Shown one piece after another: positions 9,041 through 18,121 of a stretch of DNA of 64,000 bases. Below the pieces are notes generated by a model, which did not search any database, was not told the origin of the DNA, and saw nothing but the letters and a program-made list of their open reading frames with translations. The DNA lies in contig JAEUHC010000015.1 in the NCBI GenBank assembly GCA_016794785.1, positions 248,001 to 312,000 of the forward strand, in the 5' to 3' direction. The translations under genes and the position numbers were made by a program. This DNA comes from Opitutaceae bacterium. Lineage in GTDB: Bacteria; Verrucomicrobiota; Verrucomicrobiia; Opitutales; Opitutaceae. The first letter of the stretch is position 1. Each line of letters starts with the position of its first letter.

Positions 9041-9675
9041 GGTTGGGCGGCGGCGACGATTTCGGCGAGGCCGGAGAGGCGGGCCGACAATTTCAACCCG
9101 GCCCGCTGGGCACTGGCGAGGTTGACCTGGAAGCGGAGATTTTCGCCGCGCTGCACAAACCCGATCATGCCGCCGGACGTGGCAAATCCGGCGCTTTCAC
9201 CCACGATGAGCACTGGGTGCTTTTCCGCGAGAGCCGCGACAAGTTGCGGAGTGAGCGCAGGGTCGGCCGATGCCCGGAAGGCGTCCTGATGAATGAAAAT
9301 GATGTTCGGAAGGGCGTCGCCTTTTTCCAACTGGGACACTGTCAGACGTTCGACCGCCAGCGGGCGATCCCCGGCGACTTTGCCCGCGAGTGATTTTGCG
9401 ATGAGCTGAAACACATCGTCCGGGGCGAAGACACCGAGGCGCACGGGCGCTCCGGGGGCGAGCGTCGAGGCGGGCCATTCGACAAATTTGGCGAAATTGA
9501 AGAGGAAGCCGGCTTTGACCTGATATTCGACGGCATTGGCGGCGGCGAAACCGCGCGCGGGTGAAAGGACTGCCAGCGTGGCGAGCACAACGCCCAGCAG
9601 CGCGAGGCGGCGGCGGTGCAGGCCGGAGCGCGGGGAACACCGCTGGGGCTGAAGTTGAGGATGATTCGGTGACAT
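9037..9675 (-). CDS. YfiR-family (DUF4154) periplasmic protein
   Basis: A 212-residue exported protein of the YfiR/DUF4154 family. YfiR in Pseudomonas is a periplasmic repressor of the diguanylate cyclase YfiN. Here it more likely modulates the histidine kinase whose gene overlaps its stop codon. An N-terminal basic stretch is followed by a hydrophobic signal segment (about 24-45, ending near FAAA). The mature part opens with the family hallmark YQVKAGFLFNFAKFVEWP and later shows ALPNIIFIHQ and MIGFVQRGENLRFQVNL, matching the conserved C-terminal strand region. The start at 9675 is supported by an unusually good GAGGAG ribosome-binding site. No YfiN or YfiB homologue is adjacent. Confidence 0.92.
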   Translation of the reverse strand: MSPNHPQLQPQRCSPRSGLHRRRLALLGVVLATLAVLSPARGFAAANAVEYQVKAGFLFNFAKFVEWPASTLAPGAPVRLGVFAPDDVFQLIAKSLAGKVAGDRPLAVERLTVSQLEKGDALPNIIFIHQDAFRASADPALTPQLVAALAEKHPVLIVGESAGFATSGGMIGFVQRGENLRFQVNLASAQRAGLKLSARLSGLAEIVAAAQP

Positions 9676-9680
9676 GGCGG

Positions 9681-9686
9681 CTCCTC
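9681..9686 (-). promoter_or_regulatory. Shine-Dalgarno of the yfiR-like gene
   Basis: On the minus strand GAGGAG lies 5 bases before the ATG at 9675 and overlaps the stop codon of the TonB receptor gene. It is one of few clear Shine-Dalgarno sequences in the window. It fixes the start of the YfiR-like gene and suggests reinitiation after the receptor is translated. Confidence 0.7.
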
Positions 9687-11730
9687 AATTTTTGAATGTC
9701 ACGCGGAGGAAGACGCTGCGCGCGATCTCGCGCGCACCGTTGCCGATGATGAAGCCCGCGATTTCCGCGTGGCGTGAATCGAGCAAGTCGCGACCGACAA
9801 GTTCGACCTGATAGTTTTCGCGGGGTCGCCAGGCGAGGCGCGCCTCGAGGCCGGTGTAGCCGGGAACAGCTGAGCCGGGCAGGGCGCCGGTGCGACGGGC
9901 GTAGGCATCTATGCTCCATTGGGTGGTGATATCCCATCCGGCGTGCAGTTTGTATTCCTCGCGGGGGCTGTTGCCGATCAGGCCGGCGATCGAGGCGTCG
10001 GGCTCGATCGATGGAGTCAGTTGACGGAGACTGGTGCGAACCAGCGCCACTGAGGCGTCGAGGCGCACCCGGTCGGCGGGCTGCCAGCGGGCGGACAACT
10101 CGCCGCCGTAGGTGTGGCCTTCGACGTTGTTGGTCGCCGTATAAAGGTAGGTGAAATGCGGCGGGAAGGTGGTGAGGTTGGGCGGCAGCAACTGCGGGCG
10201 CAGGCCGCGCATATCGGTGTAGTCCGCATAGAAGAGGGAGGTATCGATACTGAAACGGCGGTTCGCCTGGTAGCGGTGGCCTAGTTCGTAAGCCGTGACA
10301 TGCTCCGAGCTGAAATCGGGATCGCCGAGCGCGATGACCTTGGTCGGTAGCGGCAACGGCAGCAGCGGCGAAGGCGGCAGCGTGGCGGCAAACCAAGTGA
10401 TGTCGCGCTCCGAGCGCGAAGGTGTGCGTGCGGCGCGCGAAACGGCCGCCCAGACCGTCTGTTTGCGGGTGGGATGCCAGAGCAGGCGCGCGCTGGGCTG
10501 AGTCTCCCAGCCACTGTAGCTGTTGCGCTCGACCTTGGCGCCGAGGGTGAGGCGAAGGACCTCCGGGAGGAGCGTAATCTCGTCCTGGGCGAAGGCGCCG
10601 ACGAATGAGGTGGTGGCGGCTTTGACGCGGTAGGTGAACACTTCGGTGCTGCGCAGCCGATCTGAGGTGGAGCGGTAGGTCAGGCCGGTGATGACCTCGT
10701 GACCCGGCAACGGGTGCAGGGTGAGTTGCGTGTCGATGTCGGCGGTGGTGTGTCGTTCGCCGGTGGCAAACTGGTCGGTGTCACCATGTGTGACTGAGCC
10801 CTGCACAGAAAGGTGGCCGCCACTGAAGACGGGTTGGTTCCACTTGAGCGAGAGATCGGTGCCGCGGGTCCGGCGGTCGTCGTTGTAGGTCGTGAAGTAG
10901 TCCGGCGGGAGCAGCGTGGGCTGATTCGTCGTGCCTGCGACGCGCAGTTCACGATGCTCCGCAATCACGGTAAGGCCGCCGCCGCCGGGCCGATCCCAGT
11001 CGAGGCGCGTGCCGGCGAGGCGATAGTCCCACCCGTCGGAGCCCGTGCCGGAGCCCGTGCCGTAGTCGTCATGATCCTGATACTTGATGTAAACGCGCGC
11101 CGCGGTCGCGGGGTTGAAATTCCAGCCGTGGCGGGCTTCGAGCCCGAAATTGAAACGATCACCATGCGTGACAGAGACCAGCGAGCCGAGGGTCGAATGG
11201 GCGTTCTTGGTGACAAGATTGATGACGCCGTTGACGGCATTGGCGCCCCAGAGCGTGCCGGCGGGGCCGCGCTGCACCTCGATGCGACGGACATCCGAGA
11301 GCATCGGCTCCTGAAAGTTCCAACTCGCGCCCGAGAACAGCTGGTTGTAAACCGAACGCCCGTCCATCAGCATGAGCAGTTTGTTGGACGTGGAGTCGTT
11401 GAAGCCGCGGATCGTGATGGCGTAGTTGGCCGAATCGACGCGCGAGACCTGCACCCCCGGCACGAGACGCAGCGCCTCGGGGAGATTGAATGCGCCGCTG
11501 CGAGCGATGTCCTCGGCGGAGACGATGTGGCCGGGGGCCGGGGTCTCGAACAGCGCCGTGTTCTTGCGCCCGAGCGACGATATTTCGACTTTGATCAGCT
11601 CCTCAAGACTGAGGTCGGAGAAGTCCGCGCCTGGAATGGCTTGGGCGAAGGCGGATCCGGGGACCAAGGCGGCGATGGAGAATGCCGCTTTGGTGAGGAA
11701 ACCGGGATGTGATGGGGGCCGATGTTTCAT
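9685..11730 (-). CDS. TonB-dependent outer-membrane receptor, first gene of signalling operon
   Basis: A 681-residue outer-membrane receptor. A signal peptide (about 1-29, ending SAFA-QA) is followed by a short SLEELIKVEISSLGRK segment. The plug domain (about 60-170) has IVSAEDIARSG, LRLVPGVQV, ITIRGFN, MLMDGRSVY, VQRGPAGTLWGANAVNGV and INLVTKNA, then a beta-barrel to the C terminus ending FLRVTFKN. It has no CarboxypepD-like extension of SusC proteins and no N-terminal sigma-regulator domain. The LEEL start and the RSVYxxLFSG plug variant are typical of receptors found next to YfiR proteins and kinases. The ligand is unknown. ATG at 11730 is chosen because the signal peptide begins there. 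The frame is open upstream to 11829. Confidence 0.93.
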   Translation of the reverse strand: MKHRPPSHPGFLTKAAFSIAALVPGSAFAQAIPGADFSDLSLEELIKVEISSLGRKNTALFETPAPGHIVSAEDIARSGAFNLPEALRLVPGVQVSRVDSANYAITIRGFNDSTSNKLLMLMDGRSVYNQLFSGASWNFQEPMLSDVRRIEVQRGPAGTLWGANAVNGVINLVTKNAHSTLGSLVSVTHGDRFNFGLEARHGWNFNPATAARVYIKYQDHDDYGTGSGTGSDGWDYRLAGTRLDWDRPGGGGLTVIAEHRELRVAGTTNQPTLLPPDYFTTYNDDRRTRGTDLSLKWNQPVFSGGHLSVQGSVTHGDTDQFATGERHTTADIDTQLTLHPLPGHEVITGLTYRSTSDRLRSTEVFTYRVKAATTSFVGAFAQDEITLLPEVLRLTLGAKVERNSYSGWETQPSARLLWHPTRKQTVWAAVSRAARTPSRSERDITWFAATLPPSPLLPLPLPTKVIALGDPDFSSEHVTAYELGHRYQANRRFSIDTSLFYADYTDMRGLRPQLLPPNLTTFPPHFTYLYTATNNVEGHTYGGELSARWQPADRVRLDASVALVRTSLRQLTPSIEPDASIAGLIGNSPREEYKLHAGWDITTQWSIDAYARRTGALPGSAVPGYTGLEARLAWRPRENYQVELVGRDLLDSRHAEIAGFIIGNGAREIARSVFLRVTFKN

Positions 11731-12005
11731 GGAGGGTGCCGGAGAGTATAAGCTGAACTCAGTAAAGGTGGCGGGCAGAAGAAGCGGATGCCTCACGTTT
11801 CGCCCCAGGACGGCGCTTGGTGGCAGCATCGCGGATTGAGCGTTGAGGGCATGCGGACATGCGACCTTATCGACTCGTGCTGTCCCGTGATTGAACGGTT
11901 TTTACTTCCGCTCTCTCTGCAACGAGATGCCAATCGCGCTCGACTCCCTGTCGAAGGGCCGGCCGACGGCGGCGTGGGGGTGAGAAAATCAGGCGATCGC
12001 CAAAA

Positions 12006-15000
12006 CTACCGCTTCCACCTTCGGTCTTGTTTCAGCTCAAGCGGCCGAGTCTGGATCAGCGCACCGGCGACCGCAGGATGGGCCCGAAGGGTCTGGAAAG
12101 CGGGGGCATTGAGCTTCCAGGCGAGCGCGGTGCTGGTCTCAGCCACCGGGGCGACGCGGCCCTCGAAAAGAAACGCGAACTCCACGCGGGTTTCGCCGAC
12201 CTGCTGGTTCAGCGTCGCGCGCAGCTCGTTCAGGAACCCGCCCGCCTGCGGGTGGGTCGGGCGCAGAATCCACGTCGTTTTGCGCACAAGGGACGCGACC
12301 TGCGGATCGAGCGGGTAACATTCCTTCACATTGATGCGCGGGCCCTCGGTGCCGACGATGATGTTGCCCTGCACGAGCACGACGGCGTTTTCCGCGAGCG
12401 CTGTGCCATAGGCGGCATAGGCATCGGCGAAGAGGTTGAGCGAGACGGAGGCGTTCTTCGTCGCGAGCGTGAAGGCGACCCATGGGCGGTTGTCCTTCTT
12501 CGAGAGCTTCTTCACGAGGTTGCTCGCGATGCCGCACAGCCGGAACTCGGTGCGGTCGGGCTGGAGCAGCAGCTGATCGACGGGAAAGGTGTCGATTGCC
12601 TCGGCGAGGCCGAGGTAGGCGTTCATCGGGTGGCCGGAGACGTAGAAGCCGAGCAGCTCCTTTTCGAAGGCGAGACGCTCGTGGGAGGAAAAATCGGAAG
12701 CGGCAGACGGGAGGCGGGAGGCGGGAGGCGAGTTTGCGTCGTGGCCGTTCTTTGGCGGCGGCGCATCCGAGAACATGTCGAGGAAGCTATGCTGGCCGGC
12801 GGCCTTGTCGCGGGCGGCCGCGGCGGCGCCGGCGAGGGCGGCGTCGATGCGATCGAAGAGCGGCTTGCGCGCCTCGCCGCTAAAGTCGAAGGCCCCTGTT
12901 TTCACGAGGTGCTCGAGCACGCGCTTGTTGATGGCGCGGCCATCGACACGCTGGGCGAAGTCGGCGAAGTCGGCATATGGGCCGTTCTTTTCGCGTTCTT
13001 CGATGATGCGCTGCGCGGCGAGTTCGCCGACACCCTTCACGCCGGCGAGGCCGAAGCGGATGGCGGGCTCGCGGCCGTTCGCCGTGTCCTTGAAAACCGG
13101 CGTGAACATCTCGCGTGATTCGTTCACGTCGGGGCCGAGCACCTTGAGGCCCATCGACTCGCACTCGGCGACGAAGTGGGAGACTTTCTCCGCGTTGCCG
13201 AGCTCCGAGCTGAGCATGGCGGCCATGAACTGCACCGGGTAGTTGGCCTTCAGGAAACCGGTCTGGTAGCTGAGAATCGCGTAGGCGGCGGAGTGGGATT
13301 TGTTGAATCCGTAACCGGCGAATTTGTTGAGGATGTCGAAGATCGAGTCGGCGGTCTTGGCGTCGATGTCGTTCACCTTTTTGGCACCTTCGACGAACTT
13401 CACGCGTTCGGCGGCCATCGCCTTTTCGTCCTTCTTGCCCATGGCGCGGCGCAGCATGTCGGCGCCGCCGAGGGTGTAGCCGGCGATGATCTTCGCGGCT
13501 TCCATGACCTGCTCCTGATAGACCATCACGCCGTAGGTCTCGCGGCAGACATCCTCAAGGAGCTTGTGCGGGAACTTGACGGTGCTCGGGTCCTTCTTGC
13601 CGCGCACGTAGTCGGGGATCCACTCCATCGGGCCGGGGCGGTAGAGCGCGATGAGCGCGACGATCTCGTCGATGGTGGAAAGGCCGATCTGGCGGCAGAG
13701 GTTCTGCATGCCGCCGGATTCAAGCTGGAACACGCCGGTGGTGCGGCCGGAGTTGAGGAGCGCGAAGGTCTTGGCGTCGTCGAGGGGGATTTTCTCGATG
13801 TCGAAGTCCGGAGCGGCGGTGCGGCGGACATTGTCCACGGCGTCGGCGATGACCGTGAGCGTCTTGAGGCCGAGGAAGTCCATCTTCAGCAGGCCGAGCT
13901 TGCCGACGGCGTTCATGTCGAACTGCACCGTGACGTCGCCTTCCTGGAGCGTGAGCGGGACGAACTCCTCGAGCGGCTGATCGGTGATGATGATGCCGGC
14001 GGCGTGCTTGCCGGTGTTGCGCACCATGCCTTCGAGGACTAGCGCCTGGTCGAAGATTTTTTTCGCGACAGGGTTCTTGGAAATCTCGTCGCGCAGCTCG
14101 GCGGATTTTTCGCGGGCGGATTCGAGCGTGATGTTGAGCTCGTCCGGGATCATCTTCGCGAGGCGGTCGGCGTCGGCGAACTGGAGGTTGTGCACGCGCG
14201 ACACATCGCGGATGACCATCTTGGCGCCGAGCGTGCCGTAGGTGATGATGTTGGCGACGCAGGCGTTGCCGTATTTCTGGCGGACGTAATCGATCACGGC
14301 GCCGCGGCGCCTCATGCAGAAATCGATGTCGAAGTCGGGCGGCGAGACGCGCTCGGGATTAAGGAAGCGCTCGAAGAGCAGTTTGAAACGCAACGGGTCG
14401 AGATTCGTGATGCCGAGGAGGTAGGCTACGATGCAGCCGGCGCCGGAACCGCGGCCGGGTCCGACGGGGATGCCCTGCTTCTTCGCCCAGTCGATGAAAT
14501 CCCAGACGACGAGGAAGTAGTCGATGAAGCCCGTCTTGCCGATGATCGAGAGCTCGAAGTCGAGGCGCTCGACGAGGGTCTTCGCGAGGGCGGCGTCGGC
14601 GAATTTCTCCGGCGCGGCGACATCGAGGCCGTAGCGGGTCTTGAGCCCGGCGAGGCAAAGCTCGCGCAGATAGCCGGCGCGGTCGGTCTTCACCTCGGGC
14701 GGGAGGGGATATTTCGGGTAGCGCTCACTGCCCTTGGGAAACGGGATCGCGAGCTCGCACATCTCGGCGACGAGCTGGGTGTTGGTCACCGACTCCGGCA
14801 CTTCGGCGAAGAGCCGCTCCATCTGCTCGCGGGACTTGAGGTAGAATTCCTGCCCGGAGAATTTCATGCGCTTCTCCTCGTCGAGCTTGGCGCCGGTCTG
14901 GATGCAGAGCATGGCGTCGTGCGGCCCGGCGTCGGTGTGGCGCACGTAGTGAACGTCGTTCGAGCAGATCACGTTGAGGCCAAATTCCTCGGCGAGCTTG

Positions 15001-15593
15001 AGGAGTCCGGGGATGACCTGCTTTTGCTCGGGGATGCCGTGGTCCTGGATTTCGACGAAGTAGTTTTCCTTGCCGAAAATCTCCACGAAGCGGCCGCAGG
15101 CCTTGCGCGCCCCCTCGTAATCGCCGGCGAGCAGGCGCTGGGGCACGAGCGAGGCGAGGCAGCCGGTGAAACCGATGAGGCCGCTCGCGTGTTTCGCCAG
15201 CGTCTCGATGTCTGTGCGCGGCTTGTAGTAGAAGCCCTTCAGGTGCGCGTCGGAGACGAGCTTGAGGAGGTTTTGGTAGCCGGTGAGGTTCTTCGCGAGC
15301 AGGCCGAGGTGGAAGATGGTCTTTCCTTCGTCGTCGGTGCGGCCCTTTTTCTCGAGGCGCGAGGTCTCGACGAGGTAGAGTTCGCAGCCGATGAGGGGCT
15401 TGATGCCCTTGGCCTTGGCCTGCTGGTAGAACTCGATCGCGCCGTAGAGGTTGCCGTGGTCGGTGAGCGCCATGGCGCTCATGCCCAGCTCGTGGGCGCG
15501 ATCCATGAGCCGGTCGATGCGACAGCAGCCGTCGAGCAGGCTGTAGTCGGAGTGGACGTGGAGATGGACGAAATTTTTGTCGGCGGACGGCAC
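12006..15593 (-). CDS. dnaE: DNA polymerase III subunit alpha
   Basis: Replicative DNA polymerase catalytic subunit, about 1195 residues. The PHP domain opens with FVHLHVHSDYSLLDGCC and ALTDHGNLYG. The polymerase core has GPGRGSGAGC, and PDFDIDFCMRRRG near residue 420 carries catalytic aspartates. KHAAGIIITDQPL, GLKTLTVI, GVFQLESGGMQNL, RPGPMEWIPDYVRGK and YGVMVYQEQVM follow. The helix-hairpin-helix region and an OB-fold (VLVQGNIIVGTEGP, about 1070) complete a DnaE1 layout. There is no ATG before the PHP domain. GTG at 15593 (V-PSADKNFVHLHV) fits family N termini best, and GTG at 15692 would add 33 unlike residues. It is followed by a 275 bp non-coding gap before the TonB receptor start. Confidence 0.95.
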   Translation of the reverse strand: MPSADKNFVHLHVHSDYSLLDGCCRIDRLMDRAHELGMSAMALTDHGNLYGAIEFYQQAKAKGIKPLIGCELYLVETSRLEKKGRTDDEGKTIFHLGLLAKNLTGYQNLLKLVSDAHLKGFYYKPRTDIETLAKHASGLIGFTGCLASLVPQRLLAGDYEGARKACGRFVEIFGKENYFVEIQDHGIPEQKQVIPGLLKLAEEFGLNVICSNDVHYVRHTDAGPHDAMLCIQTGAKLDEEKRMKFSGQEFYLKSREQMERLFAEVPESVTNTQLVAEMCELAIPFPKGSERYPKYPLPPEVKTDRAGYLRELCLAGLKTRYGLDVAAPEKFADAALAKTLVERLDFELSIIGKTGFIDYFLVVWDFIDWAKKQGIPVGPGRGSGAGCIVAYLLGITNLDPLRFKLLFERFLNPERVSPPDFDIDFCMRRRGAVIDYVRQKYGNACVANIITYGTLGAKMVIRDVSRVHNLQFADADRLAKMIPDELNITLESAREKSAELRDEISKNPVAKKIFDQALVLEGMVRNTGKHAAGIIITDQPLEEFVPLTLQEGDVTVQFDMNAVGKLGLLKMDFLGLKTLTVIADAVDNVRRTAAPDFDIEKIPLDDAKTFALLNSGRTTGVFQLESGGMQNLCRQIGLSTIDEIVALIALYRPGPMEWIPDYVRGKKDPSTVKFPHKLLEDVCRETYGVMVYQEQVMEAAKIIAGYTLGGADMLRRAMGKKDEKAMAAERVKFVEGAKKVNDIDAKTADSIFDILNKFAGYGFNKSHSAAYAILSYQTGFLKANYPVQFMAAMLSSELGNAEKVSHFVAECESMGLKVLGPDVNESREMFTPVFKDTANGREPAIRFGLAGVKGVGELAAQRIIEEREKNGPYADFADFAQRVDGRAINKRVLEHLVKTGAFDFSGEARKPLFDRIDAALAGAAAAARDKAAGQHSFLDMFSDAPPPKNGHDANSPPASRLPSAASDFSSHERLAFEKELLGFYVSGHPMNAYLGLAEAIDTFPVDQLLLQPDRTEFRLCGIASNLVKKLSKKDNRPWVAFTLATKNASVSLNLFADAYAAYGTALAENAVVLVQGNIIVGTEGPRINVKECYPLDPQVASLVRKTTWILRPTHPQAGGFLNELRATLNQQVGETRVEFAFLFEGRVAPVAETSTALAWKLNAPAFQTLRAHPAVAGALIQTRPLELKQDRRWKR

Positions 15594-15753
15594 GTGGGGT
15601 CGAAACAAGCCGCTGGTGCCGTTCGCGCAAGGCGGGAAGTGGGTTCCGGGTGAAGTCAGGCGGTCTGCGGCGAGGGAGCCTGAAGGCGGCACGGATTTTC
15701 ACTTGCGGCCCGCGGGGCGAGGGAACAGAAGCATGTCCGTTCGTTCCCAACAT

Positions 15754-15827
15754 GCGGGCGTAGTATATCGGTATTATGTGTGCTTCCCAAGCATGAGAGG
15801 CGGGTTCGATTCCCGCCGCCCGCACCA
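15754..15827 (+). tRNA. tRNA-Gly (anticodon CCC)
   Basis: A complete 74-base cloverleaf. The acceptor stem GCGGGCG pairs with CGCCCGC, the discriminator is A, and CCA is encoded at 15825-15827. The anticodon stem 15779-15783 pairs with 15791-15795 (two G-U pairs), and the loop TTCCCAA puts the anticodon CCC at 15786-15788. The T arm is GCGGG-TTCGATT-CCCGC, preceded by a four-base variable loop. It reads GGG glycine codons. It lies between the divergent dnaE start and the small Cys-rich gene. Confidence 0.96.
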
Positions 15828-15865
15828 ACAGATTGTCAGCCCCAAAAACAAAAACCTAAACTAAG

Positions 15866-16087
15866 ATGTCATCGAAATCGCTCATCGCCCTCATTGCCCT
15901 GTCGTTCGCCTCCGCGGGCTTCATGTTCGCCGCCGACAAGGTGGAAAACAAGACCGCCGGCTGCTGCGCCAAGGCCCAGGCCGACGGCAAGACCTGCGCG
16001 CACCCGTGCTGCGTTGAAGCCGCCAAAGCCGGCGACAACTGCACCAAGTGCAAGGGTTCCGGCAAGATCACCAAGGCCAAGAAGTAA
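15866..16087 (+). CDS. Small exported Cys-rich protein
   Basis: A 73-residue protein with a clear signal peptide (residues 1-22, cleavage near FMFA-A) and a mature part of about 50 residues. The mature part has seven cysteines in pairs or CxxC spacing: AGCCAKAQ, KTCAHPCCVEA and NCTKCKGSG, then a Lys-rich tail. The CC, CxxxCC and CxxC pattern suggests metal binding or disulfides. I do not recognise a named family, and function is unknown. It has its own strong terminator 37 bp downstream and starts 38 bp after the tRNA, with which it may be co-transcribed. The hydrophobic leader and high Lys/Gly content make it look real despite its size. Confidence 0.8.
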   Translation: MSSKSLIALIALSFASAGFMFAADKVENKTAGCCAKAQADGKTCAHPCCVEAAKAGDNCTKCKGSGKITKAKK

Positions 16088-16123
16088 GCGGCCACCGGGC
16101 CGGTTTTCTTCCGCTCTCTTTCG

Positions 16124-16154
16124 AGCCGCGCACCTCCGGGTGCGCGGCTTTTTT
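16124..16154 (+). terminator. Rho-independent terminator
   Basis: A perfect 11 bp stem (AGCCGCGCACC with GGTGCGCGGCT) closed by a TCCG tetraloop and followed by six T residues (16149-16154). It ends transcription of the Cys-rich gene, and probably of the tRNA, one base before the stop codon of the convergent dxs. There is no A-run on the other side, so it is mainly directional. Confidence 0.93.
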
Positions 16155-18092
16155 CTACACGTCCGCGGAGACCTGCTGCGGATGGAGATTACGCCAGCGG
16201 GCTAGCACGCGGCGATGGATGTCATCAGCGCCGAGGCCGTAGGCGGTGCGCAGCACCTCGACGTTGCTGCCGTGCTCCACAAATTTGTCGGGCCAGCCGA
16301 TGCGCTCGACCGCGGCCGGGCATTCCGCGTCCTGCAGCGCCTCGAGCACCGCGCTGCCAAACCCGCCGGCGAGCACGTGGTCTTCCATGGTCACGAGCAG
16401 CGGGATGCACGCCGCGTGGCTCAGCAGCAGCGCGCGATCGAGCGGCTTGACGAAGCGGGCGTTGACCACGCCGACGGAAAGATGCTCCTCGGTGGAGAGG
16501 CGGTCGGCCAGCTTGAGGGCATCCTGCACCATGCCGCCGAGCGCCCAAATCATGATGTTGGAGCCTTCGCGCAGCACCTCGGCATGGCCGATGGGGAGGG
16601 CCGCCGGTTGCTCCTTGATCTTCGCGCCGGTGCCGGGACCGCGCGGGTAGCGGATGAAGCCGGGACCGGGAAGCTGCAGGCTTGTGTGCAGCATATCCAC
16701 GAGTTCGTCCTCATCCTTCGGCTGCATCACAGTGGCGTTGGGCACGCAGCGGAGGTAGGCGAGGTCGAAGAGGCCGTGGTGCGTGGGTCCGTCGTTGGGC
16801 GAGAGTCCCGCGCGATCCATACAGAACGTCACGGGCAGGTTTTGCAGCGCGACATCGTGGATCACCTGATCGTAGGCGCGCTGGAGAAACGTGGAATAAA
16901 TCGCGCACACGGGCCGGAAGCCCTTGGTCGCCATGCCGGCGGCGAAGAGCACCGCGTGCTCCTCGGCGATGCCGACATCGAAGAATTGCTTCGGCACGCC
17001 CGCCGCGAGGTGCGAGAGGCCCGTGCCGCTGGGCATCGCGCCGGTGATGCCCACGACCTTGGGGTTGGCGCGCGCGAAGCGCGTGAGCGCCTGGCCAAAC
17101 ACATCCTGCAGGTTGGCGGGCGTGCCGGGCGCGGCCTTCTTGCTCTCGCCCGTGTCGGGATCAAAGGGTGAGGCGCCGTGGAATTTCTCGGGATGCGCGA
17201 TCGCGGCTTCGAGGCCCTTGCCCTTTTTCGTGAGCACGTGGACGAGCACGGGCACGTCGCAGTGCTTGGCAAACTCGAGGTTCTTCCGCAGCGCGTCGAA
17301 ATCGTGCCCGTCCACCGGGCCGAGGTAGCGCAGGCCGAATTTCTCGAAGAGCGACGACTCGACGAAGAAGTCCTTCGTCTCGCGCTTCCACTTCATGTAA
17401 ACCCGGTTCATCTCCACGCCCGCGGGGAAGCTCTTGAAGAACGCCTCCACGTCGTGGTGCAGCTTGTTGTAGGTCTTGCTCGTGCTGATCCGGTTGAGGT
17501 AGCTGGAGATCGCGCCGACGTTCTTCGCGATCGACCACTCGTTGTCGTTGAGGATTACGATGAGGCGGTTGGTCGAGCTGACGACGTTGTTGAGCGCCTC
17601 AAGCGTAACGCCGCAGGTGAACGCCGCATCGCCGCACACCGCCACCACATGCTCGCTGCTGCCGTGCAGATCGCGCGCCGTCGCCATGCCGAGCGCCGCC
17701 GAGAGCGCCGTGCCCGCGTGGCCCGCGCCGAACGGATCGTGGGCGCTCTCGCTGCGATAGAGAAAGCCGCTCGCGCCGCCACTCTGGCGCAGCTTGCGGA
17801 AAAACTCACCGCCGCGCCCCGTGAGGAGCTTGTGCACGTAGCCTTGGTGCGCCACGTCGAACACAAACTGATCCTGTGGCGAATCGAAGATCCGGTGCAA
17901 CGCGATCGTGAGCTCCACGACGCCGAGATTGGGGCCGATGTGGCCGCCGTTTTTGGCCGTGACCGCGACCAGTTCCTCGCGGATTTCCCGGGCGAGCTGC
18001 GGCAGCTGCTCCGGCGCGAGGGCCTTTACATCGGCCGGGCCGCGGATGGCGGCGAGGAGACGCGGCGAGGGCAGGGGAGCGGAATCGTTCAT
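16155..18092 (-). CDS. dxs: 1-Deoxy-D-xylulose-5-phosphate synthase
   Basis: ThDP enzyme that joins pyruvate and glyceraldehyde 3-phosphate to make DXP, the first step of the MEP isoprenoid pathway; the product also feeds thiamine and pyridoxal synthesis. The 645-residue length is normal. Motifs in order: NGGHIGPNLGVVELTIALH (about 47-65), FVFDVAHQGYVHKLLTGR, the ThDP motif from GDAAFTCG to ILNDNEWSI, KKGKGLEAA, FDVGIAEEHAVLFAAGMA with the catalytic Glu, and DRAGLSPNDGPTHHG. The C terminus is the transketolase-C domain. xseB sits 29 bp upstream on the same strand, a pairing commonly seen with isoprenoid genes. Confidence 0.96.
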   Translation of the reverse strand: MNDSAPLPSPRLLAAIRGPADVKALAPEQLPQLAREIREELVAVTAKNGGHIGPNLGVVELTIALHRIFDSPQDQFVFDVAHQGYVHKLLTGRGGEFFRKLRQSGGASGFLYRSESAHDPFGAGHAGTALSAALGMATARDLHGSSEHVVAVCGDAAFTCGVTLEALNNVVSSTNRLIVILNDNEWSIAKNVGAISSYLNRISTSKTYNKLHHDVEAFFKSFPAGVEMNRVYMKWKRETKDFFVESSLFEKFGLRYLGPVDGHDFDALRKNLEFAKHCDVPVLVHVLTKKGKGLEAAIAHPEKFHGASPFDPDTGESKKAAPGTPANLQDVFGQALTRFARANPKVVGITGAMPSGTGLSHLAAGVPKQFFDVGIAEEHAVLFAAGMATKGFRPVCAIYSTFLQRAYDQVIHDVALQNLPVTFCMDRAGLSPNDGPTHHGLFDLAYLRCVPNATVMQPKDEDELVDMLHTSLQLPGPGFIRYPRGPGTGAKIKEQPAALPIGHAEVLREGSNIMIWALGGMVQDALKLADRLSTEEHLSVGVVNARFVKPLDRALLLSHAACIPLLVTMEDHVLAGGFGSAVLEALQDAECPAAVERIGWPDKFVEHGSNVEVLRTAYGLGADDIHRRVLARWRNLHPQQVSADV

Positions 18093-18121
18093 CTCGGCAA
18101 AAAGGGGAAGAGGGGCGCGGT

